DNA of 64,000 bases from Actinacidiphila alni (GTDB lineage Bacteria > Actinomycetota > Actinomycetes > Streptomycetales > Streptomycetaceae), in NCBI RefSeq assembly GCF_900112845.1, contig NZ_FONG01000030.1, positions 16,386-80,385 on the forward strand, in the 5' to 3' direction. The notes under the pieces were generated by a model, which saw only the letters and a program-made list of their open reading frames with translations, searched no databases and was not told the DNA's origin. The translations under genes were made by a program, and so were the position numbers. Positions 8,010-17,300 of this stretch are shown one piece after another. Each line of letters begins with the position of its first letter. Within the stretch, counting starts at the first letter, position 1.

Positions 8010-8216
8010 GACCTTGAAGCTCGCGTTCTGTCGGTCCTGTGAAGGGGGACGGGAAGCGGGAAGTTGGGAGAAGAGTACGCGGCGCGGCAGGGCTCGTGAC
8101 CCTTCCCCGGCAATCCGCGACTCCGTACCGCCGCGGTCCTGTCACGCTTCGCGGCCCCCGCGTGACACCCGTGCCCCCGGGCAGTGGAGGGCCGCGGAAG
8201 CTGGGAGACTGGGCCC

Positions 8217-9446
8217 ATGGACAGTTCGGTGCCCGCAGCGTCCCCTTCGATCACCCTCGATGACGTGCGAGGAGCGCACAAAATGCTCTCCGGGGTGGCC
8301 CGTATCACCGCGATGGAAGGCAGCCGCCATCTGTCGTCGCTGGTCGGAGCACCCGTGCACCTCAAATGCGAAAATCTGCAACGCACAGGTTCCTTCAAAA
8401 TCCGTGGCGCGTACGTCCGGATCGCCGGGCTCAGCCCGGAGGAGCGGGCGGCCGGTGTGGTGGCCGCCAGCGCCGGCAACCACGCCCAGGGCGTCGCGCT
8501 GGCCGCCTCGCTGCTCGGCGTGCGCTCCACCGTCTTCATGCCCGTCGGCGCGCCGCTGCCCAAGGTCGCCGCGACCCGCGACTACGGCGCCGAGGTGCGG
8601 CTGCACGGCGCGGTCGTGGACGAGACGCTGCGCGCGGCCATCGCGTACGCCGAGGAGACCGGCGCGGTCTTCATCCACCCCTTCGACCACCCGGACATCA
8701 TCGCCGGGCAGGGCACGGTGGGCCTGGAGATCCTGGAGCAGTGCCCGGAGGTCGGCACGATCGTCGTCGGCATCGGCGGCGGCGGTCTCGCGGCCGGCCT
8801 CGCCCTCGCGGTGAAGGCGCTCCGCCCCGACGTGCGGATCGTCGGTGTGCAGGCGGCGGGCGCTGCGGCGTACCCGCCCTCGCTCGCGGTCGGCCGCCCC
8901 GTCGCGCTCGGTTCCGTCGCCACGATGGCCGACGGCATCATGGTCGGCCGGCCCGGCGACATACCGTTCGCGCTGGTCCGCGATCTGGTCGACGAGGTCG
9001 TGACCGTGTCGGAGGACCAGCTGTCCTCCGCGCTGCTGCTCTGCCTGGAGCGGGCCAAGCTGGTCGTGGAGCCGGCCGGCGCCAGTCCGGTCGCCGCGCT
9101 GCTGGCCGCCCCCGAGGCGATGCGCGGCCCGGTCGTCGCCGTCCTGTCCGGCGGCAACGTCGACCCGCTGCTGATGCAGCGCATCCTGCGGCACGGCATG
9201 TCGGCGGCCGGCCGCTACCTCTCGCTGCGGCTGCGGCTGACCGACCGTCCCGGCGCCCTCGCCACCCTCCTCGGCGTCCTGTCCCTCGCGGACGCCAATG
9301 TCCTGGACGTCAGCCACGTCCGCACCGACCCCCGGCTCGGCCTGACCGAGGCCGAGGTCGAGGTGCACCTGGAGACGAAGGGGCCCGAGCACTGCGTCGC
9401 GGTCGGCGAGGCGCTGGAGAACGCCGGTTACACCGTCATCCGTTGA
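8217..9446 (+). CDS. ilvA: Threonine ammonia-lyase with ACT-like domain
   Basis: A 409-residue PLP enzyme converting threonine to 2-oxobutyrate and ammonia, the entry to isoleucine synthesis. Catalytic lysine is residue 61 in GSFKIRGAY; AASAGNHAQGVA and the phosphate loop GIGGGGLAAG follow. Residues ~330-409 form a single ACT-type domain (LSLRLRLTDRPGALATLLGVL), as in the shorter TdcB/IlvA form. The start at 8217 follows GGGAGA; an in-frame ATG at 8184 is rejected for lack of a good ribosome-binding site. Whether it is biosynthetic or catabolic cannot be settled here. Confidence 0.92.
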   Translation: MDSSVPAASPSITLDDVRGAHKMLSGVARITAMEGSRHLSSLVGAPVHLKCENLQRTGSFKIRGAYVRIAGLSPEERAAGVVAASAGNHAQGVALAASLLGVRSTVFMPVGAPLPKVAATRDYGAEVRLHGAVVDETLRAAIAYAEETGAVFIHPFDHPDIIAGQGTVGLEILEQCPEVGTIVVGIGGGGLAAGLALAVKALRPDVRIVGVQAAGAAAYPPSLAVGRPVALGSVATMADGIMVGRPGDIPFALVRDLVDEVVTVSEDQLSSALLLCLERAKLVVEPAGASPVAALLAAPEAMRGPVVAVLSGGNVDPLLMQRILRHGMSAAGRYLSLRLRLTDRPGALATLLGVLSLADANVLDVSHVRTDPRLGLTEAEVEVHLETKGPEHCVAVGEALENAGYTVIR

Positions 9447-9551
9447 TCCGTTGACCCGTCGACCCGTCGACCCGCTGACCCGCGCACCCGGGCCCGGGCG
9501 GCTGTCCCGGGCCCTCGCGGTGGTCTCCTCCGCGTGGCGCGGGTAATTCAC

Positions 9552-9580
9552 TTGACGCGATATATCGCGTCTGTCATTCT
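9552..9580 (+). promoter_or_regulatory. Promoter with 16-bp palindromic operator upstream of drrAB-like genes
   Basis: TTGACG (9552-9557) and CATTCT (9575-9580) are spaced by 17 bp, a plausible sigma-70-type promoter. The spacer contains the perfect 16-bp palindrome ACGCGATATATCGCGT (9555-9570), which overlaps the -35. This is the expected position for a repressor site controlling the ABC exporter. The regulator is not identifiable from the site alone. Confidence 0.6.
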
Positions 9581-9683
9581 CGCGTTCACTCACGGGCGGA
9601 CCGTGCGGCGAGCGATGAGTTTCGGCCGTTCGGTCGGTCGAACCCCGTGAGAGCTGGACCCAGCAACCGACAGGAGTGACGAA

Positions 9684-10700
9684 ATGCCGGGCGCCATCTA
9701 TGCGGAAGGTCTCGTGAAGACCTTCGGCGATGTCAAGGCACTGGGGGGAGTGGACCTCGACGTGCCGGAGGGCACGGTCCTCGGGCTGCTCGGGCCGAAC
9801 GGCGCGGGGAAGACCACCGCCGTCCGGGTCCTGACCACACTCCTCAAACCCGACAGCGGCAGCGCCGTCGTCGCGGGCATCGACGTACTGAAACACCCCA
9901 ACGAGGTCCGCAGGCACATCGGCCTGTCCGGCCAGTTCGCGGCGGTCGACGAGTACCTGACCGGCCGGGAGAACATCCAGATGGTCGGCCAGCTCTACCA
10001 GATGAGCGCCAAGGCCGCCCGGGCCCGGGCCGACGAACTGCTGGAGCGGTTCAACCTCACCGAGGCCGCCAACCGCCCCTCCAAGACCTACTCCGGCGGC
10101 ATGCGCCGCCGCCTCGACCTCGCCGCGGCCCTCGTCGTCAGCCCGCCGGTGATGTTCATGGACGAGCCGACCACCGGCCTCGACCCGCGCAACCGGCAGC
10201 AACTGTGGGAGGTCATCCAGGAGTTGGTGGCCGGCGGCACCACGCTGCTGCTCACCACCCAGTATCTGGAGGAGGCCGATCACCTCGCGCACGACATCTG
10301 CGTCATCGACCACGGCAAGGTCATCGCGCGCGGCACCTCCGACCAGCTCAAGGCGCAGACCGGCGGCGAGCGCGTCGAGGTCGTCGTGCACGAGCGGGAC
10401 CGGATCGCCGACGCGGCCCGCGCCCTGACCGGCTTCGGCAAGGGCGACGCCAAGATCGAGGAGCACCAGCGCAAGATCACCGTCCCGGTGACCGGCGGCG
10501 CCAAGCTGCTGGCCGAGGTGATCCGCGAACTGGACACCCAGGGCATCGAGATCGACGACATCGGTCTGCGCCGCCCCACGCTCGACGACGTCTTCATCTC
10601 GCTGACCGGCCACGCGGCCGAGCAGGACAAGGACACCGACGAGGAGTCCGAGACCACCGCCGGACAGGGTGCCGGTTCCCGCAAGGAGGCCGTCAAGTGA
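9684..10700 (+). CDS. DrrA-like ABC transporter ATP-binding protein
   Basis: A 338-residue ATPase of the daunorubicin-resistance (DrrA) family. Walker A is GLLGPNGAGKTTAV (residues ~34-47), the signature is YSGGMRRRLDLAAALV, Walker B is VMFMDEPTTGLD, and the H-loop is LLLTTQYLEEADHLA. The C-terminal extension with GIEIDDIGLRRPTLDDVFISLTGH is the typical DrrA regulatory tail. It pairs with the downstream permease, overlapping it by four bases. The pair probably exports a hydrophobic compound; substrate unknown. Confidence 0.92.
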   Translation: MPGAIYAEGLVKTFGDVKALGGVDLDVPEGTVLGLLGPNGAGKTTAVRVLTTLLKPDSGSAVVAGIDVLKHPNEVRRHIGLSGQFAAVDEYLTGRENIQMVGQLYQMSAKAARARADELLERFNLTEAANRPSKTYSGGMRRRLDLAAALVVSPPVMFMDEPTTGLDPRNRQQLWEVIQELVAGGTTLLLTTQYLEEADHLAHDICVIDHGKVIARGTSDQLKAQTGGERVEVVVHERDRIADAARALTGFGKGDAKIEEHQRKITVPVTGGAKLLAEVIRELDTQGIEIDDIGLRRPTLDDVFISLTGHAAEQDKDTDEESETTAGQGAGSRKEAVK

Positions 10701-11548
10701 GCGCCGCCACCGATGTCATGACCACCAAGGCGCCCAAGGGCGTGGGCGGCGTCGTCCAGTCCGCCCGGGACTCGCTGGTCGTCGCCAAGCGCAATCTGCT
10801 GCGCATGATGCGCATCCCGGAAGTCGTGATCTTCGGACTCGTCCAGCCGATCATGTTCGTGGTGCTGTTCAGCTACGTCTTCGGCGGCTCCGTGTCGGTC
10901 GGCGGCTCGCTCAGCGCCTCCGACTACCGCGAGTTCCTGATGGGCGGCATCTTCGCGCAGACCGTCACCTTCGCCACCGCCGGCGCGGGCGCCGGCATCG
11001 CGGACGACATGAACAAGGGCCTGATCGACCGCTTCCGGTCGCTGCCGATGGCCCGCGGCGCCGTCCTCACCGGCCGTACGCTCGCCGACTCGGTGCAGAC
11101 CGCGCTCACCGTCGTCGTCCTGGCGGTCGTCGGCCTGCTGGTCGGCTGGCGGGTGCACAACGGCATCCCGAAGATGCTCGGGGCCTTCGCCCTGCTGCTC
11201 CTGCTCGGCTACGCCTTCTCCTGGATCGGCGCGCTGATCGGCCTGTCGGTGCGCACCCCGGAGGCGGCCACCTCCGGCGGCCTGGTCTGGCTCTTCCCGG
11301 TCACCTTCGTGTCCAACGCGTTCGTGGACTCCTCGAACCTGCCGGGCTGGCTGCAGCCGGTAGCGGACTGGAACCCGTTCAGCGCCACCGTGCAGGCGTG
11401 CCGCGTGCTCTTCGGCAATCCGGGCGTGTCGCCGTCCGGCGCCTGGCCGATGGAGCACCCGGTGTGGGCGTCGCTCGCCTGGTCCGTGGTGATCATCGTC
11501 GTCTTCCGCACCTGGGCGGTCAGCAAGTACCGCTCGGCGACGGCGTAA
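10697..11548 (+). CDS. DrrB-like ABC-2 type permease
   Basis: A 283-residue integral membrane protein. After a cytoplasmic N-terminus come about six transmembrane helices: around VVIFGLVQPIMFVVLFSYVFG, FLMGGIFAQTVTFATAGAGAG, TALTVVVLAVVGLLVG, MLGAFALLLLLGYAFSWIGALIG, GLVWLFPVTFVSNAFV, and VWASLAWSVVIIVVFRTWAV. The ABC-2 cytoplasmic loop GLIDRFRSLPMARGAVLTGRT is clear. GTG start at 10697 after GGAGG, in GTGA overlap with the ATPase stop. Together with that ATPase it forms a heteromeric exporter. Confidence 0.9.
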   Translation: MSAATDVMTTKAPKGVGGVVQSARDSLVVAKRNLLRMMRIPEVVIFGLVQPIMFVVLFSYVFGGSVSVGGSLSASDYREFLMGGIFAQTVTFATAGAGAGIADDMNKGLIDRFRSLPMARGAVLTGRTLADSVQTALTVVVLAVVGLLVGWRVHNGIPKMLGAFALLLLLGYAFSWIGALIGLSVRTPEAATSGGLVWLFPVTFVSNAFVDSSNLPGWLQPVADWNPFSATVQACRVLFGNPGVSPSGAWPMEHPVWASLAWSVVIIVVFRTWAVSKYRSATA

Positions 11549-11574
11549 CGGCGTACTCGTACGAGGTACGTCAA

Positions 11575-11607
11575 AGCCCCGGCCGTCGTCCCCCGACGGC
11601 CGGGGCT
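11575..11607. terminator. Bidirectional terminator-like hairpin between drrB-like gene and greA
   Basis: A perfect 14-bp GC-rich stem (11575-11588 with 11594-11607) closes a five-base loop between two convergent genes. There is no long U-tract, as is common in this group, so it probably serves both strands. Confidence 0.8.
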
Positions 11608-11626
11608 CACCGCATGTCTCGCGGGC

Positions 11627-12124
11627 TCAGCCCTGGTACGGCTTCACATCGAGGACCTTCACCGACGCGCTCTTGCCGTTCGGCAGCTCGTACGTGGCGT
11701 CCTCGCCGGGCTTCTTGCCCGTGACACCGCGGCCGAGCGGGGACTGCGGCGAGTACGTGTCCAGGTCGCCGGCGACGCCCTCGCGCGAGCCCAGCAGGAA
11801 GGTCATCGTGTCGTCCGGGTCGCCGTCGAAGGCGATGGTCACCACCATGCCCGGTGCCACCACCCCGTCGTCGGCCGGGGCCTCGCCCACCTTCGCGGAC
11901 TCCAGGATCTGGTTGAGCTGCCGGATGCGCAGCTCCAGCTTGCCCTGGTCCTCACGCGCCGCGTGATAGCCGGCGTTCTCCTTGAGATCGCCTTCCTGGC
12001 GGGCTTCCTCGATCTTGGCGACGATCTCGGCGCGCGCCGGACCAGACAGATGCTCCAGCTCGGCCTTGAGCTGGTCATACGCCGCCTGGGTCAGCCAGGT
12101 GACGTTCTCGCTGGTCTGGGTCAC
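11627..12124 (-). CDS. greA: Transcription elongation factor GreA
   Basis: A 165-residue factor that rescues backtracked RNA polymerase by stimulating transcript cleavage in the secondary channel. The N-terminal coiled coil includes the acidic tip GDLKENAGYHAAREDQGKLE; the C-terminal FKBP-like domain carries DTYSPQSPLGRGVTGKKPGEDATYELPNG. Length and motifs match actinobacterial GreA. Monocistronic by layout, with a 240-base gap upstream. Confidence 0.95.
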   Translation of the reverse strand: MTQTSENVTWLTQAAYDQLKAELEHLSGPARAEIVAKIEEARQEGDLKENAGYHAAREDQGKLELRIRQLNQILESAKVGEAPADDGVVAPGMVVTIAFDGDPDDTMTFLLGSREGVAGDLDTYSPQSPLGRGVTGKKPGEDATYELPNGKSASVKVLDVKPYQG

Positions 12125-12366
12125 AGGTGCTCCTCGTCGGTACTGGTCATGCCGTGTGCCTGCCCCGCGGAAACCCCGCGGAACGGTGTGTGGACCGCCG
12201 CACCCCTACGGCCGGCGGCTCGTCCCCACGGCCGGTGCCGGGGCGCGCCCCGATGATGAACTCCATTGCCACCGGTCGCCGGGACGAAACCACGAGCCTA
12301 ACAATTACTCGTCGTCCAAGGGGACGGGAAACGAACGCCGGTGCAGTCGTGGCGCCCGGCCCTCGA

Positions 12367-12798
12367 TCAGCCCTGCGGGGCCTTCTCGCAGCTCACCAGC
12401 TCGCCGGTCTCGCCGCGGCCCGTCGTGCGGACCTCCACGATCGTGTCGACCTGCTTGGCGTGCTGGGCGAGGCGGACGTCCTTGCGCCCCACCTCGTTGT
12501 GGTCGGAGTCCACCGACCGCACGGTGCAGACCGCGACCGTACCGGCGTCCTTGTGGACCTCCAGATGGATGCTGACCTGCTGGTCGGAGTCCACCTTGAA
12601 CGCCACGACCTGGGCGCTGACCTTGCTGTCGGTGATCGCGTGCCAGCCGTACCAGCCGACGCCCAGGACGGTCAGGGCGCCGAGGACGACGGCCGCGATC
12701 CGCAGTTTGCGGTCGGCACGGGCGTCGGCGCCGGGTCCGTACCTGCCGTCGGGCAGGGCGGGCCGGGCGTCCGGCTCACTGGACCCCACGGCGGTCAT
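12367..12798 (-). CDS. DUF4307 membrane protein
   Basis: A 143-residue protein with a ~30-residue cytoplasmic N-terminus, one transmembrane helix (IAAVVLGALTVLGVGWYGWHAI) and an extracytoplasmic beta-rich domain (VSAQVVAFKVDSDQQVSIHLEV...CTVRSVD...EVRTTGRGETGELVSCEKAPQG). Two Cys residues outside the membrane could form a disulfide. It matches actinobacterial DUF4307 proteins found beside mca; function not known to me. Divergently transcribed from mca. Confidence 0.8.
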   Translation of the reverse strand: MTAVGSSEPDARPALPDGRYGPGADARADRKLRIAAVVLGALTVLGVGWYGWHAITDSKVSAQVVAFKVDSDQQVSIHLEVHKDAGTVAVCTVRSVDSDHNEVGRKDVRLAQHAKQVDTIVEVRTTGRGETGELVSCEKAPQG

Positions 12799-12824
12799 AG
12801 GCTTTCCTCCCGAGCGGGGACGGC

Positions 12825-12850
12825 GGAATTATTCGTCCCCTCACTCGGTC
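12825..12850 (+). promoter_or_regulatory. Candidate sigma-R-type promoter upstream of mca
   Basis: GGAAT (12825-12829) followed by 18 bases and GTC (12848-12850) is one base from the thiol-oxidative-stress sigma-R consensus GGAAT-N18-GTT of Streptomyces. mca is, to my recollection, a sigma-R target in S. coelicolor. The site lies about 90 bases upstream of the mca start. Confidence 0.45.
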
Positions 12851-12939
12851 ACTATAGAAGGCGCCCTCTTTGCCGACGGAGGCGCCTAGGAGACGGGGGC
12901 TCGGCACCGCTCGGACCCCGAAGACTTGAGGACCAAGCC

Positions 12940-13812
12940 TTGACTGAGCAGCTTCGACTGATGGCCGTGCACGCCCACCCCGACGACGAGTCGAGCAAGG
13001 GCGCCGCCACGATGGCCAAGTACGTGTCCGAGGGGGTGGACGTACTGGTCGCGACCTGCACCGGAGGCGAGCGCGGCTCGGTGCTCAACCCCAAACTCCA
13101 GGGCGACCCCTATATCGAGGAACACATCCACGAAGTACGCGCCAAGGAGATGGACGAGGCCCGGCAGATCCTCGGCGTGCGCCAGGCGTGGCTCGGCTAC
13201 GTCGACTCCGGCCTGCCCGAGGGCGACCCGCTGCCGCCGCTGCCCGAGGGCTGCTTCGCGCTCCAGGACGTCGACGTCGCCGCGGGCACCCTGGTGAAGC
13301 TGATCCGCGAGTTCCGGCCGCACGTGATGACCACGTACGACGAGAACGGCGGCTACCCGCACCCCGACCACATCATGACCCACAAGATCTCGATGGCGGC
13401 CTTCGAGGCGGCCGGCGACCCCGAGCGCTACCCGGAGGCCGGGGAGCCCTGGACGCCGCTGAAGCTCTACTACAACCAGGGCTTCAACAAGGCGCGCACC
13501 CTCGCCCTGCACGAGGCGCTGCTCGCCCGCGGCCTGGAGTCGCCGTACGAGGAGTGGCTCAAGCGCTGGGAGGAGTTCGACCGGCCCGAGCGGCAGCTCA
13601 CCACCCACGTGCCGTGCGCCGACTTCTTCGAGATCCGCGACAAGGCGCTGCTCGCGCACGCCACCCAGATCGACCCCGACGGCGGCTGGTTCCGCGTCCC
13701 GATGGACGTCCAGCGGGAGGTCTGGCCCACCGAGGACTACGAGCTCGCCAAGTCCCGGGTGGACACCTCCCTCCCCGAGGACGACCTCTTTGCGGGCGTC
13801 CGGACGGCCTGA
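12940..13812 (+). CDS. mca: Mycothiol S-conjugate amidase
   Basis: A 290-residue zinc amidase of the PIG-L/LmbE family that cleaves mycothiol S-conjugates to release mercapturic acids, a detoxification step specific to actinobacteria. The zinc motif is AHPDDE (His13, Asp16) and the third ligand lies in HPDHIMTH. MTTYDENGGYPHPDH and ATQIDPDGGWF are diagnostic of Mca rather than MshB. The TTG start at 12940 follows TTGAGGACC and gives the family length. A small membrane protein follows after six bases. Confidence 0.93.
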   Translation: MTEQLRLMAVHAHPDDESSKGAATMAKYVSEGVDVLVATCTGGERGSVLNPKLQGDPYIEEHIHEVRAKEMDEARQILGVRQAWLGYVDSGLPEGDPLPPLPEGCFALQDVDVAAGTLVKLIREFRPHVMTTYDENGGYPHPDHIMTHKISMAAFEAAGDPERYPEAGEPWTPLKLYYNQGFNKARTLALHEALLARGLESPYEEWLKRWEEFDRPERQLTTHVPCADFFEIRDKALLAHATQIDPDGGWFRVPMDVQREVWPTEDYELAKSRVDTSLPEDDLFAGVRTA

Positions 13813-13818
13813 GCGACA

Positions 13819-14079
13819 ATGGGTGGCGTGAACGCTTCCCACGGACTCAATACGCTGGTCCCGCTCGCCTCGGGCGAGCTGAACCAGGACAAGGTGACGC
13901 CGGGGCTCCTCGGTTTCGTGATCTTCGCGGCCATCGCCATCGGGCTGTGGCTGCTCATGAAGAACATGGGCAAGCAGATGAAGAGGATTGACTTCGTCGA
14001 AGAGCCGGAAAAGGCCCCGGCCCGGGCCGAGGACGAGCGCGCCCCCGCGCCCGCCCCCAAGGAAGACGTCGCGCCGTAG
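13819..14079 (+). CDS. Small membrane protein next to mca
   Basis: An 86-residue protein with one transmembrane helix (TPGLLGFVIFAAIAIGLWLLM, residues ~28-48), a basic stop-transfer NMGKQMKRIDF, and an acidic/Ala/Pro-rich cytoplasmic tail. GTG 13828 is an alternative start, and would give VNASHGLNTL. Only six bases follow the mca stop, so co-transcription is likely. I do not recognise a named domain. Confidence 0.7.
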   Translation: MGGVNASHGLNTLVPLASGELNQDKVTPGLLGFVIFAAIAIGLWLLMKNMGKQMKRIDFVEEPEKAPARAEDERAPAPAPKEDVAP

Positions 14080-14109
14080 GGGCCCGGCCCCTGTACCCGC
14101 ACCCCTGCG

Positions 14110-14256
14110 GAGGACGGTAACCATCAGGGGCGCGGGGAACTGCGCGACCAGCCCCCACCGGCCCGGTGATCGCAGAACAAACAGCGTCTGCCCCGCTGGG
14201 GGCGGCTTTTTGTCTGAAGGCGCGCTGCGGCTGGCCGCGCAGTTCCCCGCGCCCCT
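14110..14256. repeat. Intergenic inverted-repeat element, copy 1
   Basis: A 20-bp inverted repeat with AGGGGCGCGGGGAACTGCGC at 14126-14145 and its exact inverse at 14237-14256 encloses a conserved middle (CCCCCACCGG, CAGCGTCTGCCCCGCTGGGG). The 36 bases 14110-14145 recur exactly, inverted, at 17919-17954. It belongs to the abundant REP-like repeats of Streptomyces intergenic DNA. Confidence 0.85.
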
Positions 14257-14303
14257 GAAGGGGCATCCCTCCTCCGCAGCGTGCGGGGACAGGGGCACCC
14301 CTT

Positions 14304-17300
14304 TTACGCAACCTCGGGTCGGAGAGCCATGGTCATGCGGGCCGCGCGGCCGGGCGTCATGCCGAGGCGCCAGGTGTCCCAGGCGGAGCCTGGGGAGAGG
14401 GTGCCGCGGTCGAGAAGGACGGCGAAAGCCTCGACGTATTCGTCGAGGTCGGGATCGCGTCCCGGAAAGGCGTCGGCGCGCAGGGACGCGAGCGCGGCAC
14501 GGGCCGCGGCCGCGCCGTCGGCGGAGAGCAGGGGCTGGACGGTGGCACGCAGAAAGACCGCCCAGTCCCGCCCACGCAGATCCCCGAGCCCCTCAAAAAG
14601 CTCGACCGCCTCGTCGAGCAGCGTCGTGGCCTCGACGAGCCGCCCGTTCCCGGCGTCGATGACGGCCAGCTCGACGCACGACCACGCCTCGCCGTGCTCG
14701 ACCCCGATCCGCCGGAAATCCTGCCGGGCGTCCTGAAGCAGCTGCCGGGCGAAACCGCTGTTGCGCAGATTCCCGGTACGCGCCGCCCGCTGATCGCGGG
14801 TGACCCGCGCGGAGTGGTGCCGGGCGCAGGCCAGCCCGTACACGTCCCGCATCCGCGAGAACATCGTGCGGGCCCGCTCCAGCGTCCGCAGCGCCGCGTC
14901 GGAGTCGCCGCACTCCTCCAGCGCGTGCCCGAGGTAGTACAGCGTCCACGCCTCCCCGCGCGCGTCCTCGCTTGCCCGGTGCCGCTGCACCGCCTCGTCC
15001 AGCTCGCGGGCCGCCTCCCGCGCCTCGCCGCGCAGCAGCAGCGCCCGGGCCAGTTGCGTCGCCGTCCACGCGCCGCCGCGGGTGTCGCGGGCCAGCGCGT
15101 ACGCCTGCCCGGCCGCCCGCAGCTCCGCCTCACCGGCGTCGGCCCGCCCCAGCAACAGATACACCTGCCCGAGCTGGAGGTGCGCCCACGCCTCGCCCTG
15201 CACGCTCTCGTTCTCGCGGTGCAGCGCCAGCGACTCGTGCAGCAGCTCCAGCGCCTTGCCGACCTGCCCCAAGTCGCGCAGTACGGCGGCCAGCGCGTGC
15301 AGCGTCCACGCCCGGTCCTCGTCCAGCCCGGGCCCGGTCTGGATCTCCAGCGCCTCGCGCAGCTTGCGCTCGGCCTCCCGCAGATTGCCCTGGTGGTGCA
15401 AGGTGATGCCGAGGCTGTCCAGCGCGCGGGCCGCGCCCGACGGGTGCTGCGCCTCGAAGTACAGGTCCACCACGGACGTCAGCGTGGAGCGCGCCTTGTC
15501 CAGCTCGCCGAGCTGCCGCGCCGCGATGCCCGTACGCCACTGCACCGACCGCACCAGCACCGAACGGTCCTCGTCGGGACCCGACTTCTGCTGGCCCGGC
15601 TGCCGTCCTTGCGCCAACTCGCTGATCTCGCCCAGCCGGTAGAGGTCGCCGCGCAGCAGGCAGTAGTCGCACAGCGCGCCGAGCAGCGACTGCACCGCCG
15701 CCCGGTCCACGCCCTCGGTGTCGCGCAGCGCGGCCGTGATGAAACTGGACTCCTCGTCCAGCCAGCGCAGCGCCAGCTCCAGCGAGGCGAAGCCGTGCTG
15801 CCCGAAGCGGCCCGCCCGGGTCGAGGTCTTGCCCTCCACCAGCCGGATCACGGTGTTCGCCAGATCCGCGTACGACCGGATCAGCCGCTCGTGCGCGGCG
15901 GCCCGCTCCACCGGATCCTCCTCGTCCAGCAGCCGCTCGGCCGCGAAGCCGCGGACCAGGTCGTGCGGGCGGTAACGGCTGCCGCGGACGTTCTCGATCA
16001 GGCCCGCCGCCGCCAGCTCGTCCAGCCGGCGTGCCGCCTCCCGCTCGTCGGTGGCCATCAGCGCCGCCGCCGCTGCCGCGCCGAAACTGGCCCGCCCGGC
16101 CAGCGCGAGGCGGCGCAGCAGCCGCCGGTTGGGCTCCGGCTGGTCGTGGTAGCGCAGCGCCAGCACCCGGTCGACCGGGTCGCGCGGCCCGAACACCTCC
16201 AGATCCGCGGCCAGTCCGGCCGCGCCCCGGTGATCGGCGAGCGCCGACCCCGCGATCCGCAGCGCTATCGGCAGGCCCGCGCACAGCCGGCGCAGCCGGT
16301 CCGCCTCCTCCGGGCGCGCCCCCGCCGTACCGGCCGCGTCCGCCAACTCGCCCAGCAGCTCCACCGTGTCGTCCAGATCCAGCGGGCCGACGTCCAGGCT
16401 GTGCACGGCCGCGCCCGGCACCGCCAGCTCCGCCAGGTCGAACGGCTCCCGGCAGGTGACCAGCACCAGGCTCTCGGAGCGCTCGGGCACCAGCGCCCGC
16501 ACCTGCGCCGCGTCCGTCGCGTCGTCCAGCACGATCACCACGGGCACGCCGGTGAGGTGCTGCTGGTACTGCTCGCTGAGCCGCCGCAGATGCTGTTCCT
16601 GATTCTGCCGCTCACGGAAGAGGAGCTGGTCGCGCGGCGCCCCGAAACGGTTGAGCAGGTGCAGCAGCGCCTCCCGGGTCGGCAGCGGTGTCCTGCCGTC
16701 GCTCGCCCCGCGCAGATCCACCACGCACGCGCCGCGAAACTGGTCCCGCAACTGCTGGGCGGTACGCACCGCCAGCGTCGTACGGCCGCTGCCCGCCGGG
16801 CCGTGCAGCACAACGACCGTCGGGTGCACGCCCGTTGACGCGCGCGCCTGGTGCACCCACTGCGCGATCCGCGCCACATGCGCGCGGCGGCCGGTGAACG
16901 GGCCCTCCGCGTCCGGCAGATGACCGAAGGACTGCTCAAGCAGCGCCCGGGTCCTGGCCGCCGCGCTCCGGTCGCCGCCGCCCGGGCGGCGCGGCGGCGC
17001 CGACTGGCCCGGCACCTTCGCCGTCTTCTTGCGCGGCGGCGCCGCCACCATCGCGCGCTGCGCCTCGATGAACGGCCGCACTCCGCGGCGGTCCAGCGCC
17101 GCCAGCCACAGCAGCCGCAACTGCTCGGAGCCGCCCGGCTGTCCGCCCGCCCGGCTCCGCCCGCGGCCCGCCACCCCGGTCAGCGTGACCGCCCCGGCCG
17201 CGCCCACCGCGAGGCCCGTCACCAGCGCCGGGCCCGCCGCCAGCCCGTACCCCAGGTCCACCCCGAACGCCACCGCCGCCGTCACCCCGGCGACCAGGCC

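Noticed and set aside
8142..10613. An 823-codon minus-strand frame across ilvA and the ABC ATPase
   Set aside because: Spans two unrelated plus-strand genes and the palindromic promoter; shadow frame.
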